From Clostridiales bacterium (GTDB lineage Bacteria; Bacillota; Clostridia; Lachnospirales; WQUN01): a DNA stretch of 23,049 nt. Where the stretch lies: NCBI GenBank assembly GCA_031269415.1, contig JAISZF010000041.1, forward strand, positions 1 to 23,049, in the 5' to 3' direction. Shown piece by piece: positions 1 to 8,522 of this stretch. Position 1 is the stretch's first letter. Every line of letters starts with the position of its first letter. The translations under genes and the position numbers were made by a program. The notes beneath the pieces are model-generated. The model searched no databases and was not told the DNA's origin. It saw only the letters and a list, made by a program, of their open reading frames with translations.

Positions 1-1
1 T

Positions 2-1297
2 TTAAGCGGACGATTGAGTGAAATGGTATGCGCCGAATCGCAAAACGTTATGTCTCATGGTATAAGCAGGCTCTCCAAAGATTGGACGCCGGGGCTGACC
101 GCGCGTCTCTGCGCGCTGGATTCGCCGCTGGCGCCGCCTTTTGGAATAATCCATTCCTCACCCGGCATGGATTGGCGTCATACCGGACTGCCCCCCGACG
201 AATACCGTTTCTGGCTCAGCCAGACCCCCGCGGTTGGCGCTTCTGTCTGGCACTCAATTACCGGCCTGCCCGACACTGTCACCGACAAAAGGATTCTTGA
301 ACAGGTAAAGTGGGTCAACAGGCTGGACGCCGCGCAGGACGCGGAGATAGATAACGCTTCCCTTGTTTCGGACATTGATCTGCTTTACAGTTGTGATTGT
401 CCTCCAAACGGCTGGATGCGCGCGCTTCAAGAGCGGCAGTATCAATTCGGGGTACTTACGGGCAAGTATGTTATTCCCGGTATTTCCCATTCCAAGGCTG
501 TCATTTTACCTTCAGGCTATCCGGTGAATGAGGATCTGGCCTATGGTCTGGCGGGGTTTGTCCGCGAAGGAGGCAGTCTGATTCTGGAAGCGCCTGTGCC
601 GGAACAAGCGGCTTTGATGGAAGCCGCCGGCATTGTCCCGCCGCTAAAGAGCGGGGAATATCAGTATGCCTCATACCTAAGACCCGAACCCGCGTGGGCA
701 GGTCTTAGTGACGAACTCCCTCCGCTGATTGCCATGCGCGGTAAGGTTTGGATCTTTAAACCCGCGGCCGGCTCGCGGATGCTCGCGTCTTTTGTTCCTC
801 CGTTCGCGCCGCTTGAGGCTGTGGGCGCGCCGCCGGAGCGAGCGAGCATCCCAACGCCCAACACCCGCATTCCGCTGATAATTGAACGTACCTACGGCAA
901 GGGCCGCGTCCTGACGCTAACCTTCCAACTTAACCATCTGATTGAGGAATTCGGCCTGTATGAACACATCCTGCTGGCTTCGTCGCTGTTTGATCTATGC
1001 GTAGGCGACAGGTCGCTGGATATAACCCCATTCCCCGGACTTACGGCAAACTTATTTGAAAAGCCGGATCTATTGTTACTGGAGCTTGTAAACGGCGCCG
1101 GCAAACGCCCCTTAACAGGCTGTACGCCCTTGCGTGGGCTTAGTGTTTCCGTAAAACTTCCTCGGGGCAAACAAGCCGTGAAGACGGCGCGTCTGTTTGA
1201 CGGGGAGGAACTGGCGTTTACACAAGGCGGCGGCAAGGTTGATTTTGCTGTGGACAGGCTTGACGTATGGGAAGCCGTCGCTGTTTATTTGAGTTAA
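2..1297 (+). CDS. Glycosidase-like protein, C-terminal part (5' end outside window)
   Basis: The reading frame is open from the first base, with no stop before the TTG at 14, so the gene very probably begins upstream and only its C-terminal ~430 residues are seen. The motifs EYRFWLSQTPAVGASVWHSI and GLPDTV, followed by a Rossmann-like segment (VILPSGYPV ... FVREGGSLILEAP), resemble the beta-galactosidase trimerisation region of uncharacterised glycosyl hydrolase-like proteins (the GHL6/GHL10 type). The catalytic barrel would lie upstream, so the substrate cannot be inferred. The stop codon TAA is embedded in the ribosome binding site of the next gene, a GH42 enzyme, so the two are co-transcribed and probably act on related plant or host glycans. 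Family assignment is by recalled motif resemblance and is moderate. Confidence 0.6.
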   Translation, partial: LSGRLSEMVCAESQNVMSHGISRLSKDWTPGLTARLCALDSPLAPPFGIIHSSPGMDWRHTGLPPDEYRFWLSQTPAVGASVWHSITGLPDTVTDKRILEQVKWVNRLDAAQDAEIDNASLVSDIDLLYSCDCPPNGWMRALQERQYQFGVLTGKYVIPGISHSKAVILPSGYPVNEDLAYGLAGFVREGGSLILEAPVPEQAALMEAAGIVPPLKSGEYQYASYLRPEPAWAGLSDELPPLIAMRGKVWIFKPAAGSRMLASFVPPFAPLEAVGAPPERASIPTPNTRIPLIIERTYGKGRVLTLTFQLNHLIEEFGLYEHILLASSLFDLCVGDRSLDITPFPGLTANLFEKPDLLLLELVNGAGKRPLTGCTPLRGLSVSVKLPRGKQAVKTARLFDGEELAFTQGGGKVDFAVDRLDVWEAVAVYLS

Positions 1298-1306
1298 GGA
1301 GAAATT

Positions 1307-3409
1307 ATGATGTCTTCTAAAGTTCCTATGCAGTTTCCATATGGCGCGGTTTATTTCCGTAAATCCAATCCTCCTAAGAAAGACTGGGAGCGCGATTATC
1401 AAAAAGCCGCCGAGGATGGCATGAATATCTTCCGTCACTGGTTTATGTGGGGCGCTATTGAAACGGCACCCGGTGTTTATGATTGGGAGGATTATGACGC
1501 TCAGCTAGATCTGGCCGCTAAATACGGCATTCAAACCATCATCGCTGAAATCACCTCATGCCTGCCGGAGTGGATTTATCAAAAGTATCCAGAACTGCTT
1601 AACCAAGGGCCGGACAGAACCGCCCCGCTCAGTGAAATGGGCGTAAGCTGCGCGGTTGGAGGGTTCCACAACGAACTTTGCCTCAACCATCCCAAAGCGA
1701 GAGACCTGGTCAGAACGTTTTTGAACGAGCTGGCGCGCCGCTACAAGAGCCATAAAGCCCTGCTTGGATACGATATTTGGAACGAGTGCAATTACCGGCA
1801 CCATGTCGATTATAATGACACCGCGGTTCAGGCGTACCGCGAGTGGCTCAAAAATAAATACGGCGGCCTACGGGAACTGGGGCAGGCATGGTACAGATAC
1901 AGCTATACCGATTGGAGCCAGGTAAATCCGCCGCATAAACTGGAATTATACCCGGAGTGCTTTGATTGGCTGGAGTTTCGGAAAATTAACGCTTATAACC
2001 ACATGCGTTTCAAAACGGAATGTATCCGGGAGATCGACCCCGACTGCCTGATAAGCGCGCACGGCACAGCCCAAAGCCTAGACAACATGGCCCTGGGCGG
2101 CTCCGACGATTGGATGGCTGCGGAAGCCGTGGAACTCTACGGTTATACTTTCGTGCCTACTCGAAAAGGCAGCGCGCCCTATAAGGCATTTTGCGCGGCG
2201 GATCTGACCCGGGCCGGAGCGAAAGGCAAAACCTTCTGGCACGCGGAAGCCCAAGGCGGGCCTTTATGGCTTCAGCCTCAGCTTACCGGCAGGCCGCTCT
2301 CCGACGGACGTATCACTAAGGCGGAAGATATCCGTCTTTGGAATATGATCTCCATGGCAGGCGGCGCGCGCGGCATTCTATTTCCACGCTGGCGCCCTTT
2401 ACTGGACGGCCCTTTATTCGGCGCTTTTGGCCCTTACGGTATGGATGGCAAAGAAACGCCCAGATCCCGTATGGCTTCCCAAATGGCCAAATGGTCCAAT
2501 AACCCGGCGCAAAAATCTTTAATGGACTCCGCGCCTGTCAAAGGGGATGTGGGCATTGTTGTTCTGCCTGAAAGTCAGACCGCGTCAAAACTGCTGTCCG
2601 CGTTTGGGGCGGAAGATCACTATTTTCCGATCATCCATGGCGCGTATCAAGGGTTCTTTGATAATCAAATCCAAGCTGATTGGGTGCGTATAAATGATAT
2701 CGACGAATACGGGAAATTATATCTGCCATACCCGTTGATGATGACAGACGCGCAGACAGAGAGAATTGCCGAATGGGTTAAAACAGGAGGAATATTAGTC
2801 AGTGAAGGATGCCCGGGCTACTTAGGCGGCAGGGGCAAAGCGCGCGAAATACAGCCCGGAGGCATACTGGCGCGGGTTTTCGGCGTTAATGAGGCGGACG
2901 TGATGTTTATCCCCGATATTCTCGATAACCGCCGGGTGGATATAAGCGGCTCGCAAATCCTTACCGGCGAGTATCTTCAAACCTATACGTTGACTGAAAG
3001 CCGGGAAGTCGGGGCGGTTGACGGCGCTTGCCTCGCGGCGATCAATATATGGGGCGCCGGCAAGACCATGCTGATAGGCACATCGCCGTCGCTGGCATAT
3101 CATCTGACTAAGGACGCGGCTAATAAGAGCTATTTCAAATGGCTGAGTGAATTTTACAATTTCAAGCCTGAAGTAAGCATAACCAACTCCGCGCTGACAG
3201 CGCGGCTCAGCTCGAACGGCGGCGAACGTTATCGTTATCTATGGATTATAAACCCCAGTGAATGCCCGCAGACCGCTGAAGTCCGCGTAGAAACAGGCAT
3301 AGATGATTTCCGCGCGCTTTGGTTGGGCGGGGAAGCAAAGATACTTGACTCACACGCGGTGAGCGTGCGTATTAACGCGAAAGACGCCATTGTCGCCAGC
3401 TTGAGATAG
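1307..3409 (+). CDS. GH42 family beta-galactosidase
   Basis: This protein of 700 residues has the GH42 layout. A TIM barrel covers about residues 10-390, with the early motif NIFRHWFMWGAIETAPGVYDW (about 40-60). The acid/base glutamate lies in YDIWNECNY (E160) and the nucleophile glutamate in FWHAEAQGG (E314). A trimerisation domain follows (about 415-620, with MMTDAQTERIAEWVKTGGIL) and then a short beta C-terminal domain. GH42 enzymes hydrolyse terminal beta-D-galactosides, often from oligosaccharides after import; no signal peptide is visible, so it is probably cytoplasmic. The start ATG follows AAGGAG with normal spacing; a second ATG comes directly after, so either could be used. It is the second gene of an operon with the glycosidase-like gene 9 nt upstream. 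Galactosidase activity is a family inference. Confidence 0.9.
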   Translation: MMSSKVPMQFPYGAVYFRKSNPPKKDWERDYQKAAEDGMNIFRHWFMWGAIETAPGVYDWEDYDAQLDLAAKYGIQTIIAEITSCLPEWIYQKYPELLNQGPDRTAPLSEMGVSCAVGGFHNELCLNHPKARDLVRTFLNELARRYKSHKALLGYDIWNECNYRHHVDYNDTAVQAYREWLKNKYGGLRELGQAWYRYSYTDWSQVNPPHKLELYPECFDWLEFRKINAYNHMRFKTECIREIDPDCLISAHGTAQSLDNMALGGSDDWMAAEAVELYGYTFVPTRKGSAPYKAFCAADLTRAGAKGKTFWHAEAQGGPLWLQPQLTGRPLSDGRITKAEDIRLWNMISMAGGARGILFPRWRPLLDGPLFGAFGPYGMDGKETPRSRMASQMAKWSNNPAQKSLMDSAPVKGDVGIVVLPESQTASKLLSAFGAEDHYFPIIHGAYQGFFDNQIQADWVRINDIDEYGKLYLPYPLMMTDAQTERIAEWVKTGGILVSEGCPGYLGGRGKAREIQPGGILARVFGVNEADVMFIPDILDNRRVDISGSQILTGEYLQTYTLTESREVGAVDGACLAAINIWGAGKTMLIGTSPSLAYHLTKDAANKSYFKWLSEFYNFKPEVSITNSALTARLSSNGGERYRYLWIINPSECPQTAEVRVETGIDDFRALWLGGEAKILDSHAVSVRINAKDAIVASLR

Positions 3410-3451
3410 TTAACGCTATTCTCATCGCTTGTCACGACAATTGGCTTGAAT

Positions 3452-3493
3452 GTAGGGACGTTTTTCATAACGTCCCTACGGCTGGTCTTTTTT
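3452..3493. terminator. Perfect 11-bp hairpin between convergent genes
   Basis: GTAGGGACGTT (3452-3462) and AACGTCCCTAC (3469-3479) form a perfect stem with a 6-nt loop. It lies between the ends of the GH42 gene (plus) and jetC (minus), where a shared terminator is expected. A run of six T begins 8 nt after the stem on the plus strand, too far for a textbook intrinsic terminator, and no T-run follows on the minus strand. It may instead be a member of a dispersed intergenic palindromic repeat. Confidence 0.5.
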
Positions 3494-3507
3494 CCAACTG
3501 CCTTAAG

Positions 3508-6500
3508 CTAAAACAAACTGATCTGTTCATGTTTCATGGAAACATAGTCCAAATTGTTTTTTTGAGTAAGCGTACCTCTAATCACGTCGTTGGTTTTCAA
3601 ATATTGTTTGTTGCTGTACAGCGCGGGGCGCAGAGCTAGCTGATAAATGAGCGAGAATTTGCCTGTTATGGAGCTTTGGCTCAAATCGGACAGGCAGATC
3701 ATCTGCATGCCGAATTGACCGGCAGCTTGAATAAGCGCGTCCAACAGGTGTTCGGACGATGTTCTTCCGAATGGGTTATCAATCAGCATGACTTTAGCGC
3801 CGCTTTTTTTGGCGCCTGCGGCGATCGGCATATTTAAACGCGCGTATTCCATCAGGGCAGACAGCAGAATAAAGCACGAAACAAACAGTTCCCCGCCGGA
3901 GTTGTCTTTTATAACGCTCTCCCAGGTGCGCAGCCTGCTGTTGGCCTGTATGGCGTCTACTTTGAGCAGACTGATATCTATGGAACTCTGTCCGATGATC
4001 TGGTTTAATATTTCCCGATCAGACATCTGCGTATCAATCATCTGCCTGAGCATTTTATCGGTTAACTCGTTCTTATTCTGTTTTTGACGCAGCTCGGCGA
4101 TACAGGTATCCACATGGTTGCGAATCCGCTCCACGGCCTCCGCGTCCGGTTCTTCGGGCACGCCTATGCGTAATGTCTGCTGTTTGGTCCTGTCAGGCGA
4201 AAGTTTTATGCGCGACAATTCCGTGATCTTCTTAATCTCGGCATGCAGTCGTTTGCCGTGGGCATGCGCGTGATATACGACATTTGACTGTTGATCCTCC
4301 AGCCGTTCGAGGAAGCTGTTTAAAACCTGTACGTTTTTTTCCAGTTGTTCGCACTGGAGGGTCAGGCGTTCAAGTGTTATGGTGTATTCCGCGTAAGAAT
4401 CGTCGCGACCGACATGAAGTGAGGAAAGCAGGCAATCGATTCCGGCGTGTTTCCCGGTGAATCCGAATTCCAGCTCCCGCGCCGCTTCCATCGCGGAGTG
4501 GCGTAACGCGTCGTTGGCGGAGCGCAGTTGTTTGAGCCTCGCCGACGAAGCGTCAATGTCTACGCTGCCCCAGCCGTTTTCCGGCTCGGGAGCCCTGTCG
4601 CCGGAGGGATCGTCGACAATACGAAGAATCCGGTTTATATCGGCCTGGCATTTTACGTGTTCACGATTCAAAGCCGCGAGATTTTCCGAAATCTCACTCA
4701 ATTTCAGATGGATTACGGCAAGCCTGTTCTTATAATCGCGTTTAATTATTTCCGTCCGTAAGGGCTCCGTCCAACCCTCTTCCCTCAGACGTTTCCGACA
4801 GTTGTCCAGATTAACTTCAGCTCTGTCATACATGCTTTTAGCTTTCGATTCCTCACTCCTTTTTTCCTGGAGAATCTGTTCCATCTGTTTTTCGTTCTCA
4901 GAAAGCCACTCCAAACGAGTCTCGTCAAACTCCGCCGCTTCGATTGTCTCGGCAGGGATATGCCTGTACCTGCTCAATTTCTTATCAGCGTTGGTTTTTA
5001 TCCTGTTGCACTCGCTGAGCTGGATTTGTATAACCCTTTCATTTTCGGTCTGTTGGTACTTAATCTCTCCATAGGTTTCTTCCAGTCTTGAAACCGGCCA
5101 ATCCAATAGTTTGCCGTTTTTTGGCGGGTTTAGTTCCGCCTGTTTCCCAGCCGTTATATTCCTGCGCAACGTAAGCGTTGCCCTTTCAGCCCCGTTGGCT
5201 CGGATCTCACTGTTCCACCCGGTTTCGTCCGCGACGATCTCACTGATCTGCCGCTGTAATGCTTTCCGCCTTGCCCCGCTTCTCTCCAACTGCTCCACAA
5301 TGCGTATATATTTCTCATTCTCGGTGAGATACTCTTCAAATAGAGCCATATTCCGCTTGGCCAGCAGCGTCTCGTTTACGCTCGTTTCCATATCCACGCG
5401 TAAAGCATCGGCTAGTGAGGCTGATTCAGCGGATTCGCGTCTGTTAGTTTCTATCTGTTCTATCAGCCGGTTTTGTTCGGTGTTCATCGCGATTAATGCC
5501 TGTTCGATTCCAGGCCCGCTGTCGGCGCCGTACGGAAACGCTTCGAGGAAGTCTATGTCCCTCTGAAGGCTCTCCAACTCTGTCCGCCACATATCACGGC
5601 TGTTTTTAATCCTCTCCACGTCGTTTTCCAAAGCCCGACCGAAGGCGTCTTTGGTATCCGGCCTAAAAGAATTTTCATAATAAAAGCACATCGCCTGCCC
5701 GAATTCCGTCAGCGCCGCCGACTGATCGCCGGCAGCCAGATCCGCGCCCGCGTTTTCCAGGACAAAGACGGGGCAAATACGGTCTATCCCGTCATCGGTC
5801 CGAAGCGCGGCAGCTCGGGTAAAATCGGCGCGACCGACCAGAAAGCTGAACGGCAGCATGGGGTTTAAGCGAAGCAGCCTTTCCTGTTCGGCCCCGTCCC
5901 TTTCTTTCAGATAATCCTCGCCGGTGATAAACGGTATATTGCCATTTTTCAGCAATGTTACGAATTCCGGCGCGTTATGAAGGCTGTTCATTTTAAAACG
6001 GGTTAATGTTTCGCTCCGGACGGCCAGCAGGGCTTCCCACTGTGACAATTCCGTTTTACGCTGCGTGGATTGCTGCCTCAACGCGTTTAGACTGTCGGCG
6101 GCATCGCCGGCTTGACCGGACACTTTCTGCCGGGAGGCGATTTCCCGCAGTTTGCGTATAATTTTGTTGTATTCGTCAAACTCGGCTTGCTTTTGGGAAA
6201 GTTCAACTTTCACGCCTGTCAGTTGATCGCGCAGCATAGCTGTTTCGGAATCAAGGTTCTCTTTCCGTTTGATCTCCGCGTCCAAGCGGAGTTTTAATTC
6301 AGCCGATTCACGTGTCCGTTCGCTGACACGCTTACCGAGCGCCGCGCTAGCGGTCGCTATGTCTCCGTCGTCCAGTCTTTTGGAGAGATTACGGCGTATG
6401 GTAATGTTGAGCCGCTCCAGGCAATTCGTTTCATATTCCAAAAATACATCAATGCTTTTGTTGAGCGAACCGAGCTCTTCAGACAATTGTTTGATTTCGT

Positions 6501-7860
6501 TTTCGGCTTGGCTTTTATTCTTTCCGGCTTCTGACAGCATTTCTTCAAGATCAGCCGTACGTTTTGCCAATGCTCCGATGCGTTCTTTGTTACGGGTTAT
6601 CTCGTCCGCGTAAGCTTTATTCAGAGAGAACAGTATATCGTCGGCCTTTCGAACGGTTTCACCGGTTTTTATTCGCTCCAACTGTTCCTTCAGCGCCAGA
6701 AGTTCGGCTTCCGCTCCGCGCTTATCCGCCATATGTTCGGCTGCTGCCATAATATCGCGTTCCCGCTTCGCCGCGATCAGCCTGTCGTTCTGAATCTCCG
6801 ATTCCGTGCGGCGTTTCCCGTAATCATCCTCGCAATTCAGGAATGATTCGTTTGCCGTATGCCATTCCTCAGAGAGTTCCTCGTATCTGATTCGCTGTTT
6901 TTCTGTCCGCCGCTCCTCTTCCGCCCGCGCGCATTCCTGTTTTTCCGCGTCTATTTGATCTACACGCAGTAAGAAATACGCGTGCAGACCGCATAAGAGG
7001 CGCTCCGTGTTTTCGAGTTCGCCTAAGCCGCCGCGGAGTTTACGCAAATCTTCTTTTAATTGATCCGCTTTCAGCAGAAAATCCGTTAGCGTCTCTTTTT
7101 CCTTGATTGTGCTTTCCTGCTCCAGGATAGCCGAGAATAAAGCTTGAAACATTTCAGACAGGTTTTTTTCTTCCGGATCGGTATTATCGGCGATTGTCTT
7201 CAATATCCATTTATTCAGCAGCGCGTCGGATGATTTGCAGTCCGAGAACAACTCGTCCACGCCGCCCTCTTTGTTGTTCACGCGAGACAGCAACTGCCAC
7301 TCTTTCGCGAAGATTCCGTGCTCGCGCAGTTCCCGTTGGTACTTGTCCGAGTTGTCACGGAGATAACAGCGCATGGGGCGTAATTCGTCGCGGACGCTTT
7401 TCAGTGTCCGGCTGGCCTCTTCATAGGGCATATACCGATAGCCGTCCGCCTCGCGCTGAATCAGCGGCGTGTGCGCGATGTCGTAGTCCGAGGCGCTTTC
7501 ATATTTATACGTAAACGTAAAGTATTTGACTCTCGATCCGGTCTCGTCACCCTGGCCGACGGAACACATGACAATGCCCGTCAGAAAGTATACGGGGATA
7601 AGGGTGTTGTCTAAAATCCATTCCAGCATGATATAGGTGGGCGAACTGTTTTTGGACAAATAGCTTTCGATCTTCCGTTCGTGGATGCGCTGACAGGGGA
7701 GAACCGGTTGCATGATCATCTGCACCAGCACGCTTTTGCCGCTGCCGTTGGCCAGGTTAAACAACGTGTGTTCGCCTCCGTACAAGTCGTAGAGCTGGTC
7801 GAGGATATATTTATTGTCATAGGAAACGTTGGAGATGCGTATCCGGTTCAGTTTTGGCAT
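3508..7860 (-). CDS. jetC: JetC: SMC/MukB-like ATPase of Wadjet system
   Basis: The 1450-residue protein is the motor of a Wadjet complex. Such SMC-like dimers extrude loops on circular DNA and hand small circles to JetD for cutting. The N-terminal ATPase half carries Walker A, NLANGSGKS (residues about 35-43). A very long, highly charged coiled-coil region follows (about 230-1290), interrupted near 600-720 by a less charged segment that fits a hinge. The C-terminal half has the signature NSGGELF (S1321-E1324) and Walker B VMLIDNPFG, with D1361 followed by Asn where most SMC proteins have catalytic Glu. Start ATG follows GGAGGT and overlaps the end of jetB by 13 nt, so translation is coupled. 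It is the last gene of the jetD-A-B-C operon. A housekeeping MksB/MukB condensin was considered, but the neighbouring TOPRIM gene points to Wadjet. Confidence 0.9.
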   Translation of the reverse strand: MPKLNRIRISNVSYDNKYILDQLYDLYGGEHTLFNLANGSGKSVLVQMIMQPVLPCQRIHERKIESYLSKNSSPTYIMLEWILDNTLIPVYFLTGIVMCSVGQGDETGSRVKYFTFTYKYESASDYDIAHTPLIQREADGYRYMPYEEASRTLKSVRDELRPMRCYLRDNSDKYQRELREHGIFAKEWQLLSRVNNKEGGVDELFSDCKSSDALLNKWILKTIADNTDPEEKNLSEMFQALFSAILEQESTIKEKETLTDFLLKADQLKEDLRKLRGGLGELENTERLLCGLHAYFLLRVDQIDAEKQECARAEEERRTEKQRIRYEELSEEWHTANESFLNCEDDYGKRRTESEIQNDRLIAAKRERDIMAAAEHMADKRGAEAELLALKEQLERIKTGETVRKADDILFSLNKAYADEITRNKERIGALAKRTADLEEMLSEAGKNKSQAENEIKQLSEELGSLNKSIDVFLEYETNCLERLNITIRRNLSKRLDDGDIATASAALGKRVSERTRESAELKLRLDAEIKRKENLDSETAMLRDQLTGVKVELSQKQAEFDEYNKIIRKLREIASRQKVSGQAGDAADSLNALRQQSTQRKTELSQWEALLAVRSETLTRFKMNSLHNAPEFVTLLKNGNIPFITGEDYLKERDGAEQERLLRLNPMLPFSFLVGRADFTRAAALRTDDGIDRICPVFVLENAGADLAAGDQSAALTEFGQAMCFYYENSFRPDTKDAFGRALENDVERIKNSRDMWRTELESLQRDIDFLEAFPYGADSGPGIEQALIAMNTEQNRLIEQIETNRRESAESASLADALRVDMETSVNETLLAKRNMALFEEYLTENEKYIRIVEQLERSGARRKALQRQISEIVADETGWNSEIRANGAERATLTLRRNITAGKQAELNPPKNGKLLDWPVSRLEETYGEIKYQQTENERVIQIQLSECNRIKTNADKKLSRYRHIPAETIEAAEFDETRLEWLSENEKQMEQILQEKRSEESKAKSMYDRAEVNLDNCRKRLREEGWTEPLRTEIIKRDYKNRLAVIHLKLSEISENLAALNREHVKCQADINRILRIVDDPSGDRAPEPENGWGSVDIDASSARLKQLRSANDALRHSAMEAARELEFGFTGKHAGIDCLLSSLHVGRDDSYAEYTITLERLTLQCEQLEKNVQVLNSFLERLEDQQSNVVYHAHAHGKRLHAEIKKITELSRIKLSPDRTKQQTLRIGVPEEPDAEAVERIRNHVDTCIAELRQKQNKNELTDKMLRQMIDTQMSDREILNQIIGQSSIDISLLKVDAIQANSRLRTWESVIKDNSGGELFVSCFILLSALMEYARLNMPIAAGAKKSGAKVMLIDNPFGRTSSEHLLDALIQAAGQFGMQMICLSDLSQSSITGKFSLIYQLALRPALYSNKQYLKTNDVIRGTLTQKNNLDYVSMKHEQISLF

Positions 7861-8522
7861 AACATACCTCCGTCGAACAGCGCGTGGAGTTCCTTAACGC
7901 GCCGGATGTCCAGATAATAGCCAATCATCAGATCGTCCAGCCGTTTTTTGGGCCGTATCTCCCGGTTTTCGTCCAGCAGATCCACCAGACGCTGGCGTTC
8001 CAAAAGCCGGCACGCCTGCAGTGTCGCACCGGTTTTTGTTTTACGCCGCAGGTCGTCATAAACGGGCATGGCGTTCCAGGTCGCCGCGATCTGCGTAAAG
8101 TTGATCTCGAATACATCCTCCATGGACATCGGCAGTTCCGCCGGGATCTCCGCGAAGCGTTCGTCCACAGTCTTGACAATGTCCTTAATTTGAAGGAATA
8201 CGGCGCTTTTGGGGTTATTGTTTTTACCGCCGTACAGAAGCCATAGAATGATCATGATGATATAGCATTGCAAGAAAGCGTCTATTGTTTTTCCGCTTTC
8301 ACGGATGTCCTTGATTGAAAAGGACAGTAAATCGCTGTCGGTGTCGGGGATCAGGTACATCGAACCATTGATGTCTTTCAGCGTAAAGCCCATTTCCTCT
8401 CCCCAAATATCCAACTCCGCGCGCACTTCCGGATCACGGAAATCCGCGATCATCGGCGCGTCGGACGGGCTCAGTTCGCCGTCCGTCAGCAGTTTGGTCA
8501 GAATTTTAGCCGTTTGTCTCAC
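7848..8522 (-). CDS. jetB: JetB: KITE-like subunit of Wadjet (DUF4194-type)
   Basis: The 224-residue protein sits between the kleisin and SMC genes, exactly where Wadjet operons encode JetB, a MukE/MksE-like dimerising winged-helix (KITE) protein that binds JetA and DNA. Its size fits the DUF4194 family. Visible features are an N-terminal helical region (RQTAKILTKLLTDGELSPSD), a central stretch with two hydrophobic helices (about 75-110) and a C-terminal winged-helix-like region ending RVKELHALFDGGMLCQN. The start is GTG after GAGGTAA, overlapping jetA by 17 nt. The stop TGA overlaps the jetC start. The assignment rests on position and length as much as sequence; I see no catalytic motif and expect none. 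Confidence 0.8.
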   Translation of the reverse strand: MRQTAKILTKLLTDGELSPSDAPMIADFRDPEVRAELDIWGEEMGFTLKDINGSMYLIPDTDSDLLSFSIKDIRESGKTIDAFLQCYIIMIILWLLYGGKNNNPKSAVFLQIKDIVKTVDERFAEIPAELPMSMEDVFEINFTQIAATWNAMPVYDDLRRKTKTGATLQACRLLERQRLVDLLDENREIRPKKRLDDLMIGYYLDIRRVKELHALFDGGMLCQN

